A stretch of DNA of 64,000 nt from Promicromonospora soli (GCF_014653785.1 NZ_BNAS01000003.1:386117-450116); one strand, 5' to 3'; shown: positions 35,708-46,080, counted from the stretch's first letter. Program-made: numbers and translations. The notes: generated by a model from the letters alone, not told the origin.

Positions 35708-36535
35708 ATGACCTCCTCACCCCTCGGCGACTACCTGCGCGGAAGGCGGGCTCAGCTGACGCCGGAAGCGCTCGGGCTGCCGGTCTACGGGAGGCGCCGC
35801 GTCGTCGGCCTGCGCCGCGAGGAGGTGGCCATGCTGACCGGCGTCAGCGTGGACTACTACGTCCGGCTGGAGCAGGGCCGGGAGGTGAGCCCGTCACCAC
35901 AGGTGCTCGACTCGCTCGGCGAGGTGCTGCGCCTGGACCACGACGGGCGGCAGCACCTGTACCGGCTGGCCGGGCTCAGCCCCCGGCCCGAGCCGCCGGC
36001 GCCGGTCGAAGAGGCGGATGCCTCGCTGCTGGAGCTCATGCTCTCCTGGCGGGACAGCCCCGCGATAGTGCTCGGGCGGGCGTTCGACGTGCTGGCGAGC
36101 AACCCCCTCGGCGAGGCGCTCTTCGGCGGGTTCCAGTTCTCCCGGAACCTGACCCGCTCGACCTTCCTCGACCCGCGGGCGCGCACGTTCTACCCGGACT
36201 GGCACCTCGTCGCGGAGAACACCGTCGCCGGGCTGCGCCTGGCCGACGGGCTCACGCCGGGCAGCCCGGCCATCCGGGAGGTCGTCGACGAGCTGCGCGT
36301 GAAGAGCCCCGACTTCGTGACGATGTGGGAGCAGAACGACGCCCGGGGGAAACGCCTCACCACGAAGCGTTTCCTGCACCCCGAGGTCGGTCACCTGGAG
36401 CTGCGCGTGCACGTGTTCGACGTCCGCGGCGCGCCCGGGCAGGAGCTCGTGGTCTACCACGCGCCGCCGGGCTCGCCCGCCGCGCAGGCGCTGTCCCTGC
36501 TCGGCACGCTGGCCGCCACCCGGACGATCGGATGA
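35708..36535 (+). CDS. XRE-type regulator with MmyB-like ligand domain
   Basis: 275 residues. The HTH of this actinobacterial family is clear: LGDYLRGRRAQLTPEALGLP, RRRVVGLRREEVAMLTGVSVDYYVRLEQGRE. The C-terminal part (FDVLASNPLGEALFGGF, LRVKSPDFVTMWEQNDAR, HPEVGHLELRVHVFDV) is the MmyB-type PAS-like ligand domain. Such regulators usually repress a neighbouring divergent SDR gene, the arrangement seen here. Confidence 0.92.
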   Translation: MTSSPLGDYLRGRRAQLTPEALGLPVYGRRRVVGLRREEVAMLTGVSVDYYVRLEQGREVSPSPQVLDSLGEVLRLDHDGRQHLYRLAGLSPRPEPPAPVEEADASLLELMLSWRDSPAIVLGRAFDVLASNPLGEALFGGFQFSRNLTRSTFLDPRARTFYPDWHLVAENTVAGLRLADGLTPGSPAIREVVDELRVKSPDFVTMWEQNDARGKRLTTKRFLHPEVGHLELRVHVFDVRGAPGQELVVYHAPPGSPAAQALSLLGTLAATRTIG

Positions 36536-36564
36536 CAACCCCCGGCGTCTGGCATTCTTGAGCC

Positions 36565-37965
36565 GTGACAGACCGGATCCCCACCGGAGTTCCTACCCGG
36601 CCCGGTCCCAGGCCCAGGGTCGACATCCCGTACCCGCGCTTGTCGCCCGGGTTGCGCAGCTACTTCGCGACCGAGGGCGGGGGAGCGACGCTCCTGCTCG
36701 CGGCGTCGGCCATCGCGCTGGTCTGGGCGAACGTCGCGGGCGACTCGTACCACGCGCTGTGGGAGACGCCGATCAACCTCACGGTCGGCACCTGGGACCT
36801 GTCCCTCACGCTGCACCACTGGGTCAATGACTTCCTCATGGCCGTGTTCTTCCTCGTGGTCGGAGTCGAGGTCAACCGCGAGCTCACGGTCGGCGAGCTG
36901 CGCACGTTCCGCGCCGCGTCCGTGCCGCTCTTCGGGGCCATCGGCGGGCTGGCCGTCCCGATCGGGATGTACCTGCTGCTCAACCCGTCCGGGCCCGACG
37001 CGTCCGGCTGGGGCCTGCCGATGTCCACCGACACGGCGTTTGTCATCGGTGTGCTCGCGCTGGTCGGGCCACGCTGCCCCGACCAGCTGCGCGTCTTCCT
37101 GCTGACGCTGGCGATCTTCGACGACATCGGGGCCATCGCCCTGCTCGGCATCTTCTACTCCGACGCGATCTCGATGGGCGCGCTGGCGGTCTCGGCGCTG
37201 CTCGTGGTCATCCTGTTCGCGATGCGCTGGCTCGGCATCTGGCAGATCGCCCCGTACCTGCTCGTGGGCGTGGTCCTGTGGGTGGCGGTCCTCGAGTCGG
37301 GCCTGCACCCGACACTGGCGGGCGTCATGGTGGGCCTCGCGTTCCCGACCGCCCTCCGCGGGCGCGACGACGAGGCGCGTAGGCACCTCGGGTTCTACGG
37401 GCGTGCCCTCATGGAGGAGCTCAACCCCGCGCGCTCGCGCCTCGCGGTGAGCGCCGCGCGATCCGCCGTCCCGACGAGCGACCGCCTCCTCGACGCGCTC
37501 CACCCGCTGAGCTCGTACGTCGTCGTGCCGGTGTTCGGGTTCGCCAACGCGGGCGTCGCGCTGTCCGGCGAGTCGATCAGCGCCGCCATGTCCAGCCCCG
37601 TCACGCTCGGCGTGCTCGTCGGCCTGGTGCTCGGCAAGGGGATCGGTGTCTTCGCCGGCGCGATGGTCGCCCTGGTGACGGGGCTGGGCACCCTCCCGGG
37701 CCAGGTGCGCTACGGGCACCTCGCCGGGGGCGCGTTCCTGTGCGGGATCGGCTTCACCATCGCGCTGTTCGTCAGCGAGCTCGCGTTCGACGACGAGGCC
37801 CTGATCAACGAGGCCAAGGTCGGCATCCTCGTGGGGTCGATCCTGTCGGGCGTGATCGGCGCGGTGATCCTCCGGTACTTCGGCGACCGCCTGCCGCTGT
37901 GCTCGCCGAACGAGGCCCAGGGCCCGCCGCCGCTGCCCGAAGGGACATGGCGCCCGCCGGCGTGA
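36565..37965 (+). CDS. nhaA: Na+/H+ antiporter NhaA
   Basis: 466 residues, GTG start at 36565. Membrane protein of about 12 helices with the NhaA ion-path motifs STDTAFVIGVLALVG (helix IV) and TLAIFDDIGAIALLGIFY with the double Asp (helix V). The C-terminal FLCGIGFTIALFVSELAF is also family-typical. It exchanges protons for sodium and helps in pH and salt tolerance. It is convergent with a DsbA-like gene 13 bases away. Confidence 0.94.
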   Translation: MTDRIPTGVPTRPGPRPRVDIPYPRLSPGLRSYFATEGGGATLLLAASAIALVWANVAGDSYHALWETPINLTVGTWDLSLTLHHWVNDFLMAVFFLVVGVEVNRELTVGELRTFRAASVPLFGAIGGLAVPIGMYLLLNPSGPDASGWGLPMSTDTAFVIGVLALVGPRCPDQLRVFLLTLAIFDDIGAIALLGIFYSDAISMGALAVSALLVVILFAMRWLGIWQIAPYLLVGVVLWVAVLESGLHPTLAGVMVGLAFPTALRGRDDEARRHLGFYGRALMEELNPARSRLAVSAARSAVPTSDRLLDALHPLSSYVVVPVFGFANAGVALSGESISAAMSSPVTLGVLVGLVLGKGIGVFAGAMVALVTGLGTLPGQVRYGHLAGGAFLCGIGFTIALFVSELAFDDEALINEAKVGILVGSILSGVIGAVILRYFGDRLPLCSPNEAQGPPPLPEGTWRPPA

Positions 37966-37978
37966 CCGACGGGCCGCC

Positions 37979-38578
37979 CTACCGGCGGAAGCGGGATGCG
38001 CGCTTGCGGGACAGTCCCATCGTGTCCCGCAGGTCGGTGACCGTGACGCCGTCCGTGTACGGCTCGCCGTTGATGAACAGCGTGGGCGTGCCGTGCACGC
38101 CGGCGTCGATGCCGTCCTGGTAGTCGGTGCGGACGGCGTCGGCGAAGCGCTGGGCCTGGTCGCCCACCAGCCTGGCGGTGTCGAGCCCGAGCTGCTCCCC
38201 GTAGCGGACTATCGACGCGTCGTCGAGCTTGTCCTGGTTCTTGAAGAGCAGGCCGGCCATCGGCCAGAACGCGCCCTGATGGCCCGCGGCCTCGGCCGCG
38301 AGAGCCGCCGTCAGTGCGTACGGGTGCGGCTCGAACAGGGGGAAGTGGCGCCACACCAGGCGGACCTGGCCCTCGGACCCGTTGATCAGCTCGGCCAGCA
38401 CGGGCTTCGCCGCACCGCAGTACGGGCATTCGAAGTCGCCGAACTCCACGATCGTGAACGGCGCCTCGGGGTTGCCGTACGCCCAGCGGAACGCGAACTC
38501 GGGGTCGTGGCCGCTGACCGGCGCTGCGCTCTGGGCGGCGATCGATGTCGCTTCCGGAGTGGATTCGTCCGTCGTCAT
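37979..38578 (-). CDS. DsbA-like thioredoxin-fold protein
   Basis: 199 residues. The CPYC active site lies in FGDFECPYCGAAKPVLAEL and the cis-proline loop in VHGTPTLFINGEPYTDG. No signal peptide or anchor is seen, so it is probably cytoplasmic (FrnE/DsbA_4-like). It is convergent with nhaA. In several bacteria a similar thioredoxin domain is fused to the C-terminus of NhaA, so the proximity may be functional (recollection plus inference). Confidence 0.88.
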   Translation of the reverse strand: MTTDESTPEATSIAAQSAAPVSGHDPEFAFRWAYGNPEAPFTIVEFGDFECPYCGAAKPVLAELINGSEGQVRLVWRHFPLFEPHPYALTAALAAEAAGHQGAFWPMAGLLFKNQDKLDDASIVRYGEQLGLDTARLVGDQAQRFADAVRTDYQDGIDAGVHGTPTLFINGEPYTDGVTVTDLRDTMGLSRKRASRFRR

Positions 38579-38603
38579 GGGACCAATCGTTGCACCCGCG
38601 CCG

Positions 38604-40140
<1,537 letters not shown>

Positions 40141-40160
40141 AGTGAGCGACGCCCCCGCGG

Positions 40161-40226
40161 GTGATCGGTAAGAGGTCAGGTGGTCGGTAACCCGGGTTAC
40201 CGATCACCTGACCTTTTGCCGATCAC
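40161..40226. terminator. 66-bp palindrome after the alpha/beta hydrolase
   Basis: Two 32-base arms around CG, GTGATCGG outermost and GGTAACCCGGGTTACC at the centre, with three mismatches. It starts 20 bases after the hydrolase stop and precedes a same-strand gene, so termination of the hydrolase transcript is the simplest role. Confidence 0.7.
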
Positions 40227-40315
40227 CTGCCCACAAACCAGGGTGACCAGATGCGTCCGGTCTCGGACCTGATCCGGGCTTCCCGGGTCACACCGGCTCG
40301 GCGTTGACTGGGGTC

Positions 40316-40879
40316 ATGAACCGAGCCCTCGTCGTCATCGATGTCCAGGAGTCCTTCCGCGTCCGCCCGGAATGGGCCGACACCCTCAACCCGGGGATCG
40401 CGGAGCCCGTGAACCGGCTGGTCGACCTCGCCCGTGCGGCAGGGGATCTCGTCGTCTGGGTGCTGCACACCGAGCCGGGTTCGGGCACCCCGTTCGACCC
40501 CGAGTCCGGGCACGTCCGGCTGTTCGGCGAGCTGAGCGAGCCCCGGCCCAGCGAGCCCGTGCTGCGCAAGACCTCGCACAACGCCTTCACCACGACCAAC
40601 CTGCAGCAGATCCTCACCGCGCGCGGCGTGGGCGAGCTGCGGGTCTGCGGCATCCGGGCCGAGCAGTGCGTGGAGACCACCACCCGGGTCGGCTCCGACC
40701 TCGGCTACGCGGTGACGTTCGTCAGCGACGCCACCAGCACCGACCGGCTCGGCCGGTTCAGCGCCGCCGACATCCTGGAGCGCACCGAGGCCGTGCTCCG
40801 CGACCGCTTCGCGCGCATCGCCACTGTCGCCGAGCTCGAGGCCGAGGCCGGTGCCGACGTGGCAGCATCAGCCGTGTGA
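40316..40879 (+). CDS. Isochorismatase family cysteine hydrolase
   Basis: 187 residues. Catalytic triad typical of the family: Asp in LVVIDVQESF, Lys in VLRKTSHNAF and Cys in GIRAEQCVETTTRVGSDLGY. Such enzymes hydrolyse amides or vinyl ethers (nicotinamide, ureido or isochorismate). A TTG at 40304 could add four residues. The stop overlaps the GTG of the GlxA-type regulator, so the two are co-translated. Confidence 0.9.
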   Translation: MNRALVVIDVQESFRVRPEWADTLNPGIAEPVNRLVDLARAAGDLVVWVLHTEPGSGTPFDPESGHVRLFGELSEPRPSEPVLRKTSHNAFTTTNLQQILTARGVGELRVCGIRAEQCVETTTRVGSDLGYAVTFVSDATSTDRLGRFSAADILERTEAVLRDRFARIATVAELEAEAGADVAASAV

Positions 40880-41799
40880 CCACCGTCGTCTTCGTGCTCC
40901 TGCCCGGGGTCCACCTGCTCGACCTGGCGGGCCCCGCGCAGGCGTTCTTCACAGCGGGGGACTTCGGCCACCCCTACGAGCTGCACTACGTGTCGGGCGC
41001 TGTGTCCGACGCCGGTGTGGTCGCCTCGGCGCAGGGCCTCCCGCTGGTCGCGGGTACGGACTGGCCGGCGCTGGGCCCGGGGGATCTCGTCGTCGTGCCC
41101 GGATGGCGCGTGGGGAACGACCGGACCGCCTGGCCCCGCCTGAGCGAGACGGTGCGGGAGCGGCTCCGCGAACATCACGCGGCGGGCGGCACGGTCGCGA
41201 GCGTGTGCGCGGGTTCGGATGCCCTCGGCCAGGCGGGCCTGCTCGACGGCCGGCGCTGCACAACGCACCATGGCGTCCAGGACGAGCTCGCCGCCCGGTA
41301 CCCGCGGGCGCACGTGGTCCGGGACGTCCTGTTCACCAGCGACGACGGCGTGGTGACCTCCGCCGGCATCGCCAGCGGCATCGACCTCTCGCTGCACCTG
41401 CTCGCCATGCGCCACGGGCCGGCCCTCGCCGCCCGGGTGGCCCGGGACATGGTGGTCTACGCCCGCCGGAACGGGACGGAGCCACAGGTCAGCGCGATGC
41501 TGCGGCACCGGTCGCACGTCGACGACACGGTCCACCGGGTCCAGGACCGGATCGACGCGCAGTTCACGCGCGCCCTCCCGCTCGCCGACCTGGCCGCGCA
41601 CGCCGGCGTCGCCCAGCGGACCCTGACCCGGCTGTTCACCCGGGCCACCGGGGTGACGCCCTTGCGCTACCAGCAGATCCTGCGGCTCGAACGCGCGGAG
41701 CACCTCATCGGCCACGGCGCCACCGTCGAGTCGGCCGCGCACACCGTCGGGTTCCAGGACCCGCGAATGCTCCGCCGCCTCCGCAGGCCGGCCGGCTGA
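40876..41799 (+). CDS. GlxA-type AraC regulator with DJ-1/PfpI domain
   Basis: 307 residues from a GTG. Residues 1-190 form a DJ-1/PfpI-like domain (LLPGVHLLDLAGPAQAFFTA, VASVCAGSDALGQAGLLDGRR with the elbow Cys). The C-terminal AraC HTH follows (LADLAAHAGVAQRTLTRLFTRATG, SAAHTVGFQDPRMLRRLR). It ends some residues earlier than many AraC proteins. Overlap with the isochorismatase gene suggests it regulates that enzyme or senses its substrate. Confidence 0.88.
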   Translation: MTTVVFVLLPGVHLLDLAGPAQAFFTAGDFGHPYELHYVSGAVSDAGVVASAQGLPLVAGTDWPALGPGDLVVVPGWRVGNDRTAWPRLSETVRERLREHHAAGGTVASVCAGSDALGQAGLLDGRRCTTHHGVQDELAARYPRAHVVRDVLFTSDDGVVTSAGIASGIDLSLHLLAMRHGPALAARVARDMVVYARRNGTEPQVSAMLRHRSHVDDTVHRVQDRIDAQFTRALPLADLAAHAGVAQRTLTRLFTRATGVTPLRYQQILRLERAEHLIGHGATVESAAHTVGFQDPRMLRRLRRPAG

Positions 41800-41813
41800 G
41801 GTCAAGCCCCGGG

Positions 41814-42200
41814 TCAGACCAGCAGGCCGACGGCCAGGGCGATCACACCCAGCAGCGGGGCGGCGCCCTGCTTGAGCGCCGCGCTGCGCTTCGACGGGTC
41901 AGAGACCACCAGGACCACCGCCGCGGCCGCCATGGAGCCCGCGCCGGCGAACACGAGCGCCGCGCCCACCGCCGTCGAGCCGACGGAGGCGAGGACGATG
42001 CCGACGACCGTGATGATCGCGAGGAACAGGTTGTAGTAGCCCTGGTTCAGGGCCATGGGCCGCATGGCCTCGGCCTGCTGCGCTGTCATGCCGAACGTCG
42101 CCAGCGTCTTCCGGTCGGTCCAGGCGAAGGACTCCAGATAGAAGATGTAGACGTGGATGAGTGCCGCGATGCCCGCGAGTACGAGTCCTGCGATGAGCAC
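41814..42200 (-). CDS. DUF1304 family membrane protein
   Basis: 128 residues with four predicted membrane helices: LIAGLVLAGIAALIHVYIFYLES, YYNLFLAIITVVGIVLASVG, AALVFAGAGSMAAAAVVLVV, LLGVIALAVGLLV. The conserved ESFAWTDRKTLATFGMT and NQGYYNLFLA match DUF1304. Function unknown. Convergent with the GlxA-type gene. Confidence 0.88.
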   Translation of the reverse strand: MLIAGLVLAGIAALIHVYIFYLESFAWTDRKTLATFGMTAQQAEAMRPMALNQGYYNLFLAIITVVGIVLASVGSTAVGAALVFAGAGSMAAAAVVLVVSDPSKRSAALKQGAAPLLGVIALAVGLLV

Positions 42201-42226
42201 GATGGTTTCCTTCTCGAGGCGGGCGT

Positions 42227-42691
42227 GTGATCGGCAGTATGTCAGGGAGCGTGCCGGCTCAGCGCGCCGGTGGCGGCCGGCCTTCGAGGTGCGCCTTCAG
42301 GGGCGCCCTGGTCCTCGGGATGCTCGGCCTGACGCTGTCCCTGGTCGCGCTCTGGCTCCTGGGCTCCTCCCCGGTAGCGGTGGCCGTGATCCTGGCGCTG
42401 CTCGGCCTGTGCACCATGGGCATGGCGTCGTCGCTGCAGCACCGGGTGGTCAGCCTGGCCGGACCGGGCGCGGCGCTCGCCCAGTCGCTGCCGGCGTCGG
42501 CCGCCAACGTGGGTGTCGCGACGGGCGCCGCCGTCGGCGGGCTGGCCATCAGTGGGTTCGGCGCCCCGGCCGCCGTCGCGGTGGGCGCGCTGATCGGCGT
42601 GGTGGCGATCCCGATCACGATGGCCACGGGGCGGCTGCGGCCCGTGCTCGACCGGGTGGCCGAGCCGCCGAGCGGGGCGCGTCGGGAATAG
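42227..42691 (+). pseudogene. C-terminal fragment of an MFS efflux permease
   Basis: From about 42283 the sequence reads as the last four membrane helices of a DHA1/AraJ-type MFS transporter (LVLGMLGLTLSLVALWLLG, VILALLGLCTMGMASSLQH, SLPASAANVGVATGAAVGGLAIS, AVAVGALIGVVAIPITMATG). A full transporter needs about 400 residues; only about 135 remain. The first roughly 20 codons look unrelated, so the front was lost by deletion or recombination. An intact MFS gene lies 1 kb downstream on the other strand. Confidence 0.75.
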
Positions 42692-42704
42692 CCTGCGCGC
42701 CCAG

Positions 42705-43673
42705 ATGGCTCCGTTTCTTATGGAGTGGGAGATGACGGCGCTGCGGCGCGAGTGGCTGCCTGCCGGTGCTACGCGGTCTGGGGCAGGTGCGCTCTGGGCG
42801 CTCGTGCTCGACGGCGCCGCGACCCTCGAGACGGCGGGTGCCCGCCGGCAGGTGCTGCCCGGCGACGCTGTGCTCGTCGATCCCCGGACGGCGCACCGGC
42901 TCACGGCCGACGTCGAGACCGACATCGCGCACGGGGACCTGCGGCAGGTCGTCCCCACCGCGCCGCTGCCGAGCCCGCTGATCCTGCCTGGGTTCGCCGC
43001 TGAGCACCGCGGCGTCGTCGCGCTGGTGACCACCTGCCCGCTCAAGGCGAAGTCCAGCCCCGACCTGTTCGCCCGGAGCTACGCGGGCCTTATCGGGGCG
43101 GCGGTGACGTCGCTGTGGCAGGCGGCCGAGCGGCTCGGTGACCACCCGGGGCACGCGGGCGACGCGGGCGACGATCCGAACGGCCCGCCCGACGCCGAGG
43201 TCGCCGACGTTGTGGCGGCCCTGGCGGCCCGGCCGGGCGAGTCGTGGACCCTCGACCGGATGGCGGGAATGGTGCACCTCTCGCGCTCCGCCCTGACGGA
43301 GCGCTTCCGCCGGGCGACCGGGCACAGCCCGATGCGGATGCTGCGCGAGGTGCGGATGCACCGGGCTCGCCTGCTCCTCGCCGACGAGTACCTGCCGGTC
43401 ACGCGGGTCGCGTTCGACGTGGGGTACGGCTCGGTCGCGGCGTTCAGCCGAGCGTTCGCCGCGGAACACGGCGCGTCGCCGCTGGCGTGGCGCGCCGCGC
43501 CGTCACCCGTGGCGCCGGGCCCCCTGGACCTTGCGACGTCGCGCATGGAGACCCCGCCCGCTCGCGGGGCGTCAGGTGCGAGGTACGCGCATGAACGCCC
43601 AGCCGATACCGGCGGCCACCGTCGCGCCCGCGCCAACCACGAGCAGAAGGCCGACGCCGTGCCCGTCCAGTAG
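42705..43673 (+). CDS. AraC family regulator
   Basis: 322 residues. Cupin-type sensor domain (LPGDAVLVDPRTAHRLTADV) followed by two AraC HTHs (WTLDRMAGMVHLSRSALTERFRRATG, VTRVAFDVGYGSVAAFSRAFAAEHG). The last 50 residues after WRAAPSPVAPG are low-complexity and overlap the convergent MFS gene by 102 bases, probably read-through past a lost stop. ATGs at 42705, 42720 and 42732 are possible starts. It likely controls the convergent MFS exporter. Confidence 0.85.
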   Translation: MAPFLMEWEMTALRREWLPAGATRSGAGALWALVLDGAATLETAGARRQVLPGDAVLVDPRTAHRLTADVETDIAHGDLRQVVPTAPLPSPLILPGFAAEHRGVVALVTTCPLKAKSSPDLFARSYAGLIGAAVTSLWQAAERLGDHPGHAGDAGDDPNGPPDAEVADVVAALAARPGESWTLDRMAGMVHLSRSALTERFRRATGHSPMRMLREVRMHRARLLLADEYLPVTRVAFDVGYGSVAAFSRAFAAEHGASPLAWRAAPSPVAPGPLDLATSRMETPPARGASGARYAHERPADTGGHRRARANHEQKADAVPVQ

Positions 43674-44759
43674 TACCCCGCCCAGGGCAGAGCCCGCGGT
43701 GATCGCGATCTGGAAGGCCGTGACCTGCAGGGCTATGGCGGACTCGGCCCGTTCGGACTCCACCCGCGTGACCCACAGCTGGGTGGCGACGGGGACCATG
43801 TTGAACGCGAAGCCCCACAGCACCACAGCGACCGTCAGCACCGGCACGGACGAGGCGGTCGCCGTCAGCAGCAGGGCGGCGCCGAGCGCGATGGGCGCCG
43901 CCGCGGCCAGCTGCCGCAGCCGGCCCGAGAGCATCCCGGCCAGGATCGGCCCGGCGACGCCGCCGACGCCCCACGCCAGCAGCATCCACATGGTGGCGCC
44001 CGGGTCCACCTGGTCGATGGCGATGCGGATGTACGGGTAGGCCGCGAAGTTGCCGAAGGCGACCAGCACCACGCAGCCGATGCCCGCCATCAGCCGCTTG
44101 TTGCGCAGCGCCTCACGCAGCATCCGCAGGCCCGCCGTCGGGTGGGCGGGAACGGACGGGAGAGCCACCGCGAGCGCGACGGCGCTGAGCGCGCACAGGG
44201 CGGCGGCGCCGCCGAACGCCGTCCGCCAGCCGACGGCGTCGCCCACGAGCGAGCCGAGAGGGACGCCGAGCACCGTCGCGATGCTGACGCCGAACGAGAG
44301 CGCTGACGAGACCACGTGGTTCCTGCCCGGGACCGCGTGCGTACCCGCGCCGAAGGCGAACGACCAGTACCCGGCGATCGCCACCCCGAGCAGGAGCCGG
44401 CCGACCAGCAGCACGGCGAAGCTGGGCGCGACGGCGACCGCGAGGTTCGACAGGGCGGCGGCCGCGAGCAGGGCGAGCAACACTGTGCGCCGGTCGGTCC
44501 GGGGGAGCAGCACCGCGATGCTGGGCGCGGTGAGCGCACCGGCGATCGCCGTCGCGGCCACGGCCAGGCCGGCCGTGCCCTCGGTGACGCCGACGTCGGC
44601 CGCGAGGGCCGGCAGCACGCTCGCGGGCAGGAACTCGCTGGCGACCAGCATCGCGATCCCGAACGAGAGCGCGACGACGGGTGTCCAGGTCGGGTTGCCC
44701 GGCGGGGCGGTGATCCGGGCGCTGGTCGGTACGCTCGGTGCGGCGCTCTGGGTCGGCAT
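43572..44759 (-). CDS. MFS transporter, DHA1 family
   Basis: 395 residues with 12 predicted helices. Family motifs: LVASEFLPASVLPALAADVG (helix 1), RTDRRTVLLALLAAAA (loop 2-3 motif) and LLGVAIAGYWSFAFGAGTHAV. It resembles AraJ/YdhP-type sugar or drug efflux permeases. Its 3' end overlaps the AraC gene, which may regulate it. Confidence 0.9.
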   Translation of the reverse strand: MPTQSAAPSVPTSARITAPPGNPTWTPVVALSFGIAMLVASEFLPASVLPALAADVGVTEGTAGLAVAATAIAGALTAPSIAVLLPRTDRRTVLLALLAAAALSNLAVAVAPSFAVLLVGRLLLGVAIAGYWSFAFGAGTHAVPGRNHVVSSALSFGVSIATVLGVPLGSLVGDAVGWRTAFGGAAALCALSAVALAVALPSVPAHPTAGLRMLREALRNKRLMAGIGCVVLVAFGNFAAYPYIRIAIDQVDPGATMWMLLAWGVGGVAGPILAGMLSGRLRQLAAAAPIALGAALLLTATASSVPVLTVAVVLWGFAFNMVPVATQLWVTRVESERAESAIALQVTAFQIAITAGSALGGVLLDGHGVGLLLVVGAGATVAAGIGWAFMRVPRT

Positions 44760-44828
44760 GGTCCCCAGCCTGTGCGCGGCGTGCGCTCGGTGGTTGATCG
44801 TGCGGCGGGCGCTGTTGATCGCCCGACC

Positions 44829-45470
44829 TCAGGCGCCGGTCGGCGCGCGCCCCGCCCGGTCCTGCCGCCAGGCACGGATCCCCGCGACCACCGACGCCGC
44901 GATGACCACGGCGGCCACGACGTACGCGATCGGCCGCACCGACGGGTCCGACGCCGCGAAGTACCCGAGCACCGTGATGAGCATGCCCCAGCTCACCGCC
45001 CCGAAGATGTTCGCCGTGAGGAACCGCAGGTAGGGCATCCCCGCGACGCCCGCGATGACCGGCACGAACACGCGCGCCCAGGGCATGTAGCGGCCGATCA
45101 CCACCGACCACCAGCCGAACAGGTCGTAGAACCGCTCGGTGCGCACCACCGTGGCCTGTACCCAGCGACCCTTGCGGGAGCTCAGGTACGGCCGCCCGTA
45201 CCGGCGTCCCAGCAGGAACGCGACCTGGTCGCCCGCCACGGCCGCGATGCCGACGCCGATCGCGAGCACCCAGATGTCGATGCGGTCGGTGGTCCCGGCC
45301 ACGATCCCTGCCCCGAACAGCAGCCCGTCCCCGGTGAGGAACGGGATGAAGACGCCGACGAAGAACGCGGTTCCGACGAACACCAGGCCCCAGACGACCA
45401 GGTAGAAGGTCAGGGGGCCGAGCACGTCGAGCCAGCCGGCGACGTCGTCGGACACCGTGGTTCTGATCAT
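44829..45470 (-). CDS. DedA family membrane protein
   Basis: 213 residues. DedA signature: AVAGDQVAFLLGRRYGRPYL and the GRYMPWARVFVPVIAGVAGMPYLRFL segment with the conserved arginines. Several membrane helices. DedA proteins act in lipid-carrier (undecaprenyl phosphate) recycling and envelope integrity. A 27-bp inverted repeat lies just before the start codon. Confidence 0.92.
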   Translation of the reverse strand: MIRTTVSDDVAGWLDVLGPLTFYLVVWGLVFVGTAFFVGVFIPFLTGDGLLFGAGIVAGTTDRIDIWVLAIGVGIAAVAGDQVAFLLGRRYGRPYLSSRKGRWVQATVVRTERFYDLFGWWSVVIGRYMPWARVFVPVIAGVAGMPYLRFLTANIFGAVSWGMLITVLGYFAASDPSVRPIAYVVAAVVIAASVVAGIRAWRQDRAGRAPTGA

Positions 45471-45485
45471 CGTGGGTGTCCTCCG

Positions 45486-45512
45486 GTCCTGACAGGAAAG
45501 TCCTGTTAGGAC
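45486..45512. promoter_or_regulatory. 27-bp inverted repeat upstream of dedA
   Basis: GTCCTGACAGGA and TCCTGTTAGGAC flank three bases, one mismatch in twelve. It ends about 16 bases before the DedA ATG, so it lies in the promoter or 5' leader. Operator or RNA hairpin are both possible. Confidence 0.45.
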
Positions 45513-45540
45513 ACCCTAAGGCGTTCGGCGCCCGGTCCGG

Positions 45541-45978
45541 TCACGCCCCCGGCCGGTCGACGACGCGGGACATCACGAGCGCCGTACGCGTCTTGACCAC
45601 GTGCGTGACGGTCCGGATACGTTCCACCACGTGCTCGATCTGCTCCATGTTCGCCGCCATGACGTGCACTATCGCGTCGGCGTCGCCGGTCACCGTCGAG
45701 ACCCGCACCACCTCGGGGATGGGGGCGAAGTCGCGTTCGAGCACGGCGGGTGACACGATGCCGGAGCAGAAGATCTCGACGTAGCCCTCCAGGGTCCAGC
45801 CCATCGCCTGCGGGTCCACGCGGACGGTGAAGCCGGCGATCTCCCCGCGCGCGAGCATCAGGTCCACGCGCCGCTTCACGGCGGGGGCCGAGAGCCCCAC
45901 GACGCTGCCGACCTCCTGGTAGGTGGCGCGCCCGTCGCGCAGTAGTTCTCCGACGATCGCCCGGTTCACAGCATCCAT
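45541..45978 (-). CDS. Lrp/AsnC family regulator of arginine/ornithine genes
   Basis: 145 residues from ATG 45978. HTH (MDAVNRAIVGELLRDGRATYQEVGSV and APAVKRRVDLMLARG) and RAM domain (VRVSTVTGDADAIVHVMAANMEQIEHVVERI). A TTG at 45993 could add five residues. Divergent from the dimethylargininase-like and cyclodeaminase genes. A 15-bp palindrome overlaps its start codon, implying autoregulation. Confidence 0.9.
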   Translation of the reverse strand: MDAVNRAIVGELLRDGRATYQEVGSVVGLSAPAVKRRVDLMLARGEIAGFTVRVDPQAMGWTLEGYVEIFCSGIVSPAVLERDFAPIPEVVRVSTVTGDADAIVHVMAANMEQIEHVVERIRTVTHVVKTRTALVMSRVVDRPGA

Positions 45979-45992
45979 GAACGAATCGTTCA
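45978..45992. promoter_or_regulatory. Lrp operator overlapping the lrp start codon
   Basis: TGAACGAATCGTTCA is a perfect 7-bp inverted repeat around one base. It touches the regulator's ATG and sits about 90 bases before the divergent operon. Size matches an Lrp/AsnC half-turn site. Confidence 0.55.
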
Positions 45993-46080
45993 ATACTGCG
46001 TGCGATTGCGCAAGAATTCGCTGCTGAATGCGCAACGGATGTTCGCCTGTTGTGAATCGGCGGGGCCGTAGCCTCACGGC

